Shown in pieces: positions 49,132-54,400 of a stretch of 54,400 bases of DNA. Made by a program: the position numbers and the translations under genes. Below the pieces are notes generated by a model, which was not told the DNA's origin, ran no database searches, and saw nothing but the letters and a program-made list of their open reading frames with translations. Origin of the DNA: Streptomyces sp. col6 (GTDB lineage: Bacteria > Actinomycetota > Actinomycetes > Streptomycetales > Streptomycetaceae); the NCBI RefSeq assembly GCF_008042035.1, contig NZ_RDBL01000029.1:309615-364014 (forward strand), in the 5' to 3' direction. How positions within the stretch are numbered: the stretch's first letter is position 1; each line of letters opens with the position of its first letter.

Positions 49132-50802
49132 CTGACTGTCCACACGCTCAACGAACTCCTGCTCGTCTGCTCGCTCGTCCTGCTCGTCGCCGTCGCGGCG
49201 GTACGCATCTCGTCCCGCAGCGGGCTCCCCAGCCTGCTCCTGTACCTGGGCATCGGCATCGCCCTGGGCCAGGACGGCTTCTTCGACGTCAAGTTCGACA
49301 ACGCGGAACTGACGCAGGTCATCGGCTACGCGGCGCTCGTCGTGATCCTCGCCGAGGGCGGCCTCGGCACGAAGTGGAAAGAGATCAAGCCCGCGCTGCC
49401 CGCGGCCATCATGCTGTCGCTGGTCGGCGTCGGCATCAGCGTGGGCGTGACCGCGGCCGGGGCACACTACCTGGTCGGCCTGGAATGGCGGCAGGCGCTC
49501 ATCATCGGCGCGGTCGTCTCCTCGACGGACGCCGCAGCCGTCTTCTCCGTGCTGCGCAAGGTCCCGCTGCCCGCCCGCGTCACCGGTGTCCTGGAGGCCG
49601 AATCCGGCTTCAACGACGCCCCCGTCGTCATCCTCGTGGTCGCCTTCTCGACGGTGGGCGAGGTCGACAGCTGGTACGTGCTGATCGGCGAGATAGCCCT
49701 GGAGCTGGCCATCGGCGCCGCCGTCGGCATTGCCGTGGGCTGGCTCGGCTCGTACGGGTTGCGTCATGTGGCCCTGCCCGCGTCCGGTCTCTACCCGATC
49801 GCCGTCATGGCCATCGCGGTGTCCGCGTACGCGGCCGGCGCCATGCTCCACGGCAGCGGGTTCCTCGCCGTCTACCTCGCCTCGATGATCCTCGGCAACG
49901 CCAAACTGCCGCACTGGCCGGCGACCCGGGGCTTCGCGGACGGGCTCGGCTGGCTCGCCCAGATCGGCATGTTCGTCCTGCTCGGTCTGCTGGTCACCCC
50001 GCACGACCTGCTCGACGACTTCTGGCCCGCCGTCGTCGTCGGCCTGGTGCTGACCGTGGTGGCACGGCCGCTGGAGGTCTTCATCTCTCTGCTGCCGTTC
50101 CGATTGCCCTGGCAGGAGAAGGCCCTGATGTCCTGGGCCGGGCTGCGCGGCGCCGTACCCATCATCCTGGCGACCATTCCCATGGTGTCCGGAATCGAGG
50201 GCTCCACCCGGGTCTTCAACATCGTCTTCGTCCTGGTCATCGTCTACACCCTCATCCAGGGCCCGACGCTGCCCTGGCTCGCCAAGGCCCTCGACATCAA
50301 GGACGACCCGTCCGAGGCCTCCGACCTGGGCATCGAATCGGCCCCCCTGGAACGCCTGCGCGGGCACCTGCTGTCGGTGGCCATCCCCGCGAAGTCGAAA
50401 ATGCACGGCGTCGAGGTCGGCGAACTGCGCATGCCCGCGGGCGCTGCCGTCACCCTCGTGGTGCGCGACGGCAAGAGCTTTGTACCCGCCCCGTCGACCG
50501 TGCTGCGGCGCGGCGACGAACTGCTCGTCGTGGCCACCGATCCGGTGCGCGACGCGGCCGAGGCACGGCTGCGCGCGGTCGGCGAGGGCGGCAAGCTGGC
50601 CGGCTGGCTCGGCACCCCCGGCGGGCATCCCGCAGGCCACGAGGACCTCACCGGGCCCCATGTGGCCGGGGCGCTCAAGGCGGTGAAGAAGCTCGGCAGG
50701 GCGGACGAGGCGAAGAAACGCGACTCCGCCAAACGCGTCGCCGCCAAACGCGAGGCCGCCGAACAGGAGGCACGCGCACACGACGCGAAGGCCCACCACT
50801 GA
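49132..50802 (+). CDS. CPA-type cation/proton antiporter with TrkA-C domain, CTG start
   Basis: 556 aa from a CTG at 49132. The frame is open from an in-frame TAA at 49072 but holds no ATG, GTG or TTG until GTG 49342, which would delete the first two helices. An AAGGA site precedes the CTG, and the encoded TVHTLNELLLVCSLVLLVAVA and LGIGIALGQDG segments match the N-terminus expected of these antiporters. The Na+/H+ exchanger region has SSTDAAAVFSVLRK and ESGFNDAPVV (transport Asp), then a TrkA-C domain (VGELRMPAGAAVTLVVRDGKSFVPAPSTVLRRGDELLVVA). A K+/H+ or Na+/H+ antiporter is likely. The C-terminus is Lys/Ala/His-rich. Confidence 0.88.
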   Translation: MTVHTLNELLLVCSLVLLVAVAAVRISSRSGLPSLLLYLGIGIALGQDGFFDVKFDNAELTQVIGYAALVVILAEGGLGTKWKEIKPALPAAIMLSLVGVGISVGVTAAGAHYLVGLEWRQALIIGAVVSSTDAAAVFSVLRKVPLPARVTGVLEAESGFNDAPVVILVVAFSTVGEVDSWYVLIGEIALELAIGAAVGIAVGWLGSYGLRHVALPASGLYPIAVMAIAVSAYAAGAMLHGSGFLAVYLASMILGNAKLPHWPATRGFADGLGWLAQIGMFVLLGLLVTPHDLLDDFWPAVVVGLVLTVVARPLEVFISLLPFRLPWQEKALMSWAGLRGAVPIILATIPMVSGIEGSTRVFNIVFVLVIVYTLIQGPTLPWLAKALDIKDDPSEASDLGIESAPLERLRGHLLSVAIPAKSKMHGVEVGELRMPAGAAVTLVVRDGKSFVPAPSTVLRRGDELLVVATDPVRDAAEARLRAVGEGGKLAGWLGTPGGHPAGHEDLTGPHVAGALKAVKKLGRADEAKKRDSAKRVAAKREAAEQEARAHDAKAHH

Positions 50803-51118
50803 GCCCACGCCGCGTTCACAGGCGGAGAAGGGCGGTGCGCGCACAATCACAGGAGCGCCGCCCTTCCTGCCTGTAGCATGAAGGAAACCCAGTACCACCG
50901 ATTGATCGACCAACTCTGCCTGACGCAGAGCTGGCGCGACCGTATGGCGGTCGTGGCGTCCTCCGTACCGGCTGTGCACAGCACACCGGTTTCGAACGCC
51001 CGGCATCTACCGCAGTTCCGCGCGAAGAGGACAGCTCTCGGCAGCCCCCGCCCGGCCCCGCACGCACGTGCCGGCCGCCCCGGGAGCACGGCCACCAGGC
51101 GGCAGAAAGGCAAGGACC
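50803..51118. other. 316-bp gap before the MFS gene
   Basis: This intergenic stretch has no convincing gene. A short frame from ATG 50878 (MKETQYHRLIDQLCLTQSW...) runs on but has no family match and unusual composition. The left end carries the antiporter terminator hairpin (50828-50865), and the rest is presumably the MFS promoter. I see no other palindrome or repeat. Confidence 0.5.
50828..50865 (+). terminator. Candidate terminator after the antiporter gene
   Basis: AAGGGCGG (50828-50835) pairs with CCGCCCTT (50858-50865), extended inward by a short GC helix with one interruption, giving a 22-nt apical part. The hairpin begins 25 bp after the antiporter stop. Confidence 0.5.
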
Positions 51119-52402
51119 GTGGCGTCCACGGTCTCCGACCGCCCCGGATACGGGCAGTTGCTGCGCACCCCCGGTGCGTGGACCTTCCTCCTTCCCGGCT
51201 TCGCCGCACGGCAGCCCTTCGCGATGCTGACGATCGGCATCGTGCTGCTGGTCCAGCACACCACCGGCTCGTACGGCAGCGCGGGCGCCGTCGCGGCCGT
51301 CACCGGGGTCTCCATGGCCCTGTTCGCCCCGCAGACCGGCAAACTCGCCGACCGCTTCGGCCAGCGGGCCGTGCTGCTGCCCGGTGTGCTGGTCCACTCC
51401 GCCGCCGTCTCGCTCCTGGTGACGCTCGCGCTGGCCGACGCGCCCCTGTGGGCCCTGTTCGTGGCGGCCGTCCCGACCGGCGCCTCCGTCCCGCAGATCG
51501 GCCCCATGGTGCGGGCCCGCTGGGCCGCCGTACTGGGGGCGGCGCCCGGACGCGAGGCGTCGCCGCTGCTGGCGACGGCCGCCGCGTTCGAGTCGGTGAC
51601 GGACGAGTTCACCTTCGTCATCGGCCCCGTCCTCGCCACCGCGCTGTGCACGGGCGTGCACCCCGCGGCCGGCCTGATCGCGGAAGCCGCGCTCACCCTG
51701 GTGGGCGGCCTGCTGTTCGCCGCGCGGCGCGCCACTCAGCCGCCCGTCCGCGACCGCGCCCTGCCCGGCGGCGAACGGCACGTCTCCGCCCTGTCCATCC
51801 CCGGCGTGCGCGTGCTCGCGGTCGCCTTCCTCGGCATCGGCTCGGTCTTCGGCGGCATGCAGGTCTCCCTGACCGCGTTCGCCGAGGAGATCGGCAACCC
51901 GGGCGCGAACGGTGTGCTGTACGGGATCTTCGCCGCCGGCAACATGCTCGCCGGGATCGCCTGCGGGGCCATCGCCTGGAAGTCCGGGCCGCGCCGCCGC
52001 CTGATCACCGGCTACACGGCCCTGGCGCTGACGGCGTCGGGCCTGTGGGCGATGCATTCCGTCCCGCTGCTCGCCGCGCTCGGCCTGCTGGTCGGCCTCT
52101 GCATCGCTCCGGCCCTGATCAGCGGCTACACGCTGGTCGAGGCGCTGGTGCCGGGCTCCGCGCGGACCGAGGCGTTCACCTGGCTGACGGGCGCGGTCGC
52201 GCTGGGCCAGGCGGCCGCGGTGACGGTGGCCGGCCGGCTCGCGGACGGACACGGCGCGAGCGCCGGATTCCTGGTGCCGCTGGTGGGTACGGTGCTGGCG
52301 CTGGTGACCCTGTTGACGCTGCGTTCGAGGCTCCTGCCGACGGGCGTGGGACGGACCGTGGCGCGTGGTATCGGTCACCGCGGGCCGGTCACGGTGGACT
52401 GA
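51119..52402 (+). CDS. MFS transporter
   Basis: 427 aa with 12 hydrophobic segments (YGSAGAVAAVTGVSMALFAPQ, then the loop GKLADRFGQRAVLLPG). That loop matches the MFS motif A G-x-L-a-D-r-x-G-x-(K)R between TM2 and TM3. Later helices include LAVAFLGIGSVFGGMQVSLTAFAEEIG and FAAGNMLAGIACGAIAW. Drug or sugar specificity is not evident. The start GTG at 51119 (VASTVSDRPGYGQLLRTPGAW) has GAAAGG upstream. It is monocistronic by position. Confidence 0.9.
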   Translation: MASTVSDRPGYGQLLRTPGAWTFLLPGFAARQPFAMLTIGIVLLVQHTTGSYGSAGAVAAVTGVSMALFAPQTGKLADRFGQRAVLLPGVLVHSAAVSLLVTLALADAPLWALFVAAVPTGASVPQIGPMVRARWAAVLGAAPGREASPLLATAAAFESVTDEFTFVIGPVLATALCTGVHPAAGLIAEAALTLVGGLLFAARRATQPPVRDRALPGGERHVSALSIPGVRVLAVAFLGIGSVFGGMQVSLTAFAEEIGNPGANGVLYGIFAAGNMLAGIACGAIAWKSGPRRRLITGYTALALTASGLWAMHSVPLLAALGLLVGLCIAPALISGYTLVEALVPGSARTEAFTWLTGAVALGQAAAVTVAGRLADGHGASAGFLVPLVGTVLALVTLLTLRSRLLPTGVGRTVARGIGHRGPVTVD

Positions 52403-52469
52403 TCCAGCGGAATACGTCACTATGGAGCGTCGTTAGCACTCATCGAGTCAGAGTGCCAGGAGGAACAAA

Positions 52470-52820
52470 GTGCCGACCTACCAGTACCAGTGCACCGAGT
52501 GTGGCGAGGGCCTCGAAGCGGTGCAGAAGTTCACCGATGACGCCCTCACGGTGTGCCCGAACTGCGACGGACGCCTGAAGAAGGTGTTCTCGGCGGTCGG
52601 CATCGTCTTCAAGGGTTCCGGCTTCTACCGGAACGACAGCCGCGGCTCCTCGTCGAGCAGCACCCCGGCTTCCTCCGCCTCGAAGACCTCCGGTTCCGGA
52701 TCGTCCTCGACCAGCTCCTCGACGTCGTCGGAGACCAAGTCGTCGGCCGCCCCGGCGTCCACGTCGTCCGCCTCCTCGTCGTCGTCCTCTTCCTCGACGA
52801 GCGGTTCGTCGGCCGCCTGA
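52470..52820 (+). CDS. FmdB-family zinc-ribbon protein with Ser-rich tail
   Basis: 116 aa. The N-terminal ~45 residues are the FmdB/CxxC zinc ribbon (MPTYQYQCTECGEGLEAVQ, VCPNCDGRLKKVFSAVGIVFKGSGFYRND; Cys8, 11, 29, 32). The rest is a low-complexity tail of Ser, Thr, Ala and few charged residues with no fold. FmdB proteins are small putative regulators whose targets are unclear. GTG 52470 has a perfect AGGAGG. It precedes a strong terminator and the mtnP-like gene. Confidence 0.92.
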   Translation: MPTYQYQCTECGEGLEAVQKFTDDALTVCPNCDGRLKKVFSAVGIVFKGSGFYRNDSRGSSSSSTPASSASKTSGSGSSSTSSSTSSETKSSAAPASTSSASSSSSSSSTSGSSAA

Positions 52821-52842
52821 GCTGCCGGCCCCCCAGCTTTTC

Positions 52843-52877
52843 CGAAGACCCCGCCGACCTGCTCGGCGGGGTCTTCG
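52843..52877 (+). terminator. Terminator between fmdB and mtnP
   Basis: CGAAGACCCCGCCGA and TCGGCGGGGTCTTCG are a perfect 15-bp stem around CCTGC, 23 bp after the fmdB stop. Confidence 0.85.
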
Positions 52878-52929
52878 CGCGCTCGCGCCCGCCGGACGCG
52901 GCTTCGCGGACACGGCCTAGGGTGACCGC

Positions 52930-53763
52930 ATGGCGAACGCAGAGATCGGCGTGATCGGCGGCTCGGGGCTGTACTCCTTCCTGGAGGACGTCACCGAGGT
53001 CCGCGTGGAAACCCCCTACGGAGAGCCCAGCGACTCCGTCTTCATCGGCGAGACGGGCGGCCGCCGGGTCGCCTTCCTCCCCCGGCACGGCCGCGGCCAC
53101 CACGTGCCCCCGCACCGCATCAACTACCGCGCCAACCTGTGGGCGCTGCGCTCGGTCGGCGTACGCCAGGTGCTCGCCCCGTGCGCGGTGGGCGGCCTGC
53201 GCCCGGAGTACGGGCCGGGCACGCTGATCGTGCCGGACCAGCTGGTGGACCGCACGAAGACCCGCGTCCAGACCTATTACGACGGTGAGACCCCGGTCGA
53301 CGGGCTCCTGCCGAACGTGGTGCACCTGGGGTTCGCGGACCCGTACTGCCCCACGGGCCGCAAGGTGGCGCTGGCCGCCGCGCGGGGACGGGACTGGGAG
53401 GCCGTGGACGGCGGCACTCTGGTGGTCGTCGAGGGGCCGCGCTTCTCGACCCGCGCCGAATCGCGCTGGCATGCCGCGATGGGCTGGTCCGTGGTCGGCA
53501 TGACGGGGCACCCGGAGGCGGTTCTCGCGCGCGAACTGGGCCTCTGCTACACCACGATGACGCTGGTCACGGACCTGGACGCGGGCGCGGAGGCCGGTGA
53601 GGGTGTCTCCCACGAAGAGGTGCTGAAGGTGTTCGCGGCCAACGTGGACCGGCTGCGCTCGGTCCTCTTCGACGCGGTGGCCGGGCTGCCGCCGGAGGCG
53701 GACCGGGCGTGCCCGTGCGGGCACGCGCTGGACGGGATCGACACCGGGATCACGCTGCCGTAG
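52930..53763 (+). CDS. mtnP: S-methyl-5'-thioadenosine phosphorylase / purine nucleoside phosphorylase
   Basis: 277 aa. It has GGSGLY phosphate-binding start (10-15), RHGRGHHVPPHRINYRANLWAL, PCAVGGLRPEYGPGTLIVPDQ, VVVEGPRFSTRAESRW, and TLVTDLDAGAE, where Asp-x-Asp in the base pocket is the adenine-recognising pattern of MTAP rather than the Asn of guanine-specific PNPs. It cleaves MTA in methionine salvage. The ATG at 52930 lies in a core order fmdB-mtnP-cpaB-like, 109 bp after the fmdB stop. Confidence 0.93.
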   Translation: MANAEIGVIGGSGLYSFLEDVTEVRVETPYGEPSDSVFIGETGGRRVAFLPRHGRGHHVPPHRINYRANLWALRSVGVRQVLAPCAVGGLRPEYGPGTLIVPDQLVDRTKTRVQTYYDGETPVDGLLPNVVHLGFADPYCPTGRKVALAAARGRDWEAVDGGTLVVVEGPRFSTRAESRWHAAMGWSVVGMTGHPEAVLARELGLCYTTMTLVTDLDAGAEAGEGVSHEEVLKVFAANVDRLRSVLFDAVAGLPPEADRACPCGHALDGIDTGITLP

Positions 53764-53935
53764 GGAGCTGGTCGTACCCGCGGCGGGTGGCGGAGTTTTC
53801 CACATCCGGTGGACGGTCCACAGGCTCCGGCGGGAATCGGGCGGCTCGTGGATCGTGGGGGTTGTCCGGCGGCCGAACCCACGGGTTCCGGCGGCCGGAC
53901 CGGCCCAACGACTCCCGACGCAGGCGGTGTTCGCG

Positions 53936-54400
53936 ATGCGCACGTCCGGTTTCCCCTTCTCCCTCTCCGAGGCCCGCCCCGCCACTCCTTTCGCGGGTGC
54001 GCCGCCGGGACCGTTGCCCGCTCCCCCGCCGTGCGGGGTGCCCGCGTTCCCGCCGCTGCGGGTGCGCGGAGGCGCCGGTCAGCGGCTGCGCCGGGCGGTG
54101 TGGCGGCAGCGCCGCTCCATGGCCGCGGGGCTGGCGCTGACGGCGGCCGCGCTGGCCGTCTCCGGGTTCGCCGGGGGCGGTGGCGGCGGCCACGGGGGCG
54201 GTACGGCGCAGGGGGCGGCCCGGGAGCGGGCCTCGCCGCCGGTGCGCCTGGTGTCGGCGCCGGTCCGGATCGCGGACGCGGAGACCGTGCGGCTGCTGCG
54301 GCCGGGCGACCGGGTTGATGTGGTCGCGGCGGGGGATGCCGGGGCGCGGGCCCGGGTGCTGGCCAGGGGCCGGGGCGCGGGCCCGGGTGCTGGCCAGGGG
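53936..54400 (+). CDS. CpaB/SAF-domain-like protein (3' end beyond window)
   Basis: The first ~155 residues of a secreted or membrane protein. After a Pro-rich lead comes QRLRRAVWRQRRS and a helix (MAAGLALTAAALAVSGFAG), then a Gly-rich linker and VRLVSAPVRIADAETVRLLRPGDRVDVVAAGDAGARARVLARG, which matches the SAF/RcpC domain seen in Flp-pilus assembly CpaB proteins and their actinobacterial relatives. The last 62 bases are a 31-bp tandem repeat that shifts the frame after VLARG, so the C-terminal residues given here may be an artefact. The ATG at 53936 is the first in frame after the mtnP gap. Confidence 0.75.
   Translation, partial: MRTSGFPFSLSEARPATPFAGAPPGPLPAPPPCGVPAFPPLRVRGGAGQRLRRAVWRQRRSMAAGLALTAAALAVSGFAGGGGGGHGGGTAQGAARERASPPVRLVSAPVRIADAETVRLLRPGDRVDVVAAGDAGARARVLARGRGAGPGAGQG
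54339..54400 (+). repeat. Two tandem copies of a 31-bp unit at the window end
   Basis: 54339-54369 and 54370-54400 are identical 31-mers starting CCGGGGCGCGGGCCCGGG. The unit is not a multiple of three, so it breaks the reading frame of the CpaB-like gene. Its position exactly at the last base suggests a contig-end assembly duplicate. Confidence 0.95.

Noticed and set aside
50878..52578. 566-aa frame through the MFS gene
   Set aside because: Out of frame with the MFS protein, composition is Arg/Pro-rich, and it has no hydrophobic pattern or domain.
53795..53830. DnaA-box-like TTTTCCACA and nearby GTCCACAGG
   Set aside because: One isolated near-match with no cluster or replication genes; not evidence for an origin.
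53866..53897. Repeated CCGGCGGCCG pair after mtnP
   Set aside because: Could be a poor terminator, but the arms are offset and the bulged stem is unconvincing.
1..54400. CRISPR arrays, insertion sequences, attachment sites, rRNA
   Set aside because: None seen on either strand; only one tRNA was found, and no transposase, integrase or spaced short repeat.

Overview
The window is actinobacterial chromosome, almost certainly Streptomyces. It is very GC-rich, GTG and TTG starts are frequent, and long antisense open frames are a by-product of GC-rich third codon positions. Several genes are Streptomyces or actinomycete hallmarks: an SsgA-like sporulation regulator, the septal protein SepX/GlpR, an AfsR-type SARP, ECF41 sigma factor, tricorn protease and an F420-dependent LLM oxidoreductase. 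I see no plasmid, phage, IS or CRISPR signature. The window begins inside a LysR gene and ends inside a CpaB/SAF-like gene.

Layout. 1-5.3 kb: LysR/SDR divergent pair, an ECF sigma factor with its membrane partner, an SDR and a serine hydrolase. 5.4-8.0 kb: a cbiMQO-type Ni/Co uptake operon whose cbiM-PDGLE gene is broken by a perfect 130-bp inverted repeat. 8.2-11.7 kb: SsgA-like protein, then an MmpL-type exporter with a TetR regulator and two matching operators. 11.8-16.8 kb: tricorn protease and a TPR/Sel1 protein, convergent. 16.9-19.4 kb: MerR regulator with its own operator-promoter, then an AhpD-like/ECF41 pair. 19.4-24.4 kb: DinB protein, polysaccharide deacetylase, two RibD-C-like reductases, a cytidine/guanine-type deaminase coupled to an LLM oxidoreductase, a divergent AsnC regulator, and a LEA-like small protein. 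24.5-28.8 kb: tightly coupled Baeyer-Villiger monooxygenase, alpha/beta hydrolase and SDR, divergent from a MerR regulator. 28.8-32.5 kb: a small secreted protein preceded by three 11-bp-phased direct repeats of SARP-box type, convergent with an AfsR-like SARP. 32.7-40 kb: exonuclease III, GNAT, a membrane protein, a two-component pair, a FUSC-type membrane protein and an overlapping membrane PP2C phosphatase, then tRNA-Ala(CGC).

40.2-54.4 kb is conserved core. It holds the cell-division receptor SepX/GlpR with its gephyrin/MoeA-like partner, moaC and a MoaB/Mog protein, a RimJ-like acetyltransferase and galU in one direction. The other direction has 5-formyl-THF cyclo-ligase, a penicillin acylase (convergent), a CPA-type cation/proton antiporter that appears to need a CTG start, an MFS transporter, an FmdB zinc ribbon protein, an MTA/purine phosphorylase and the partial CpaB-like gene. 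The last 62 bases are two perfect copies of a 31-bp unit, which may be a contig-end artefact.

The strongest leads are the cbiM inverted repeat, the phased SARP-type repeats, the CTG-start antiporter and a relict second copy of the serine-hydrolase tail at 4026-4088. No wholly new multi-gene system is convincingly visible.
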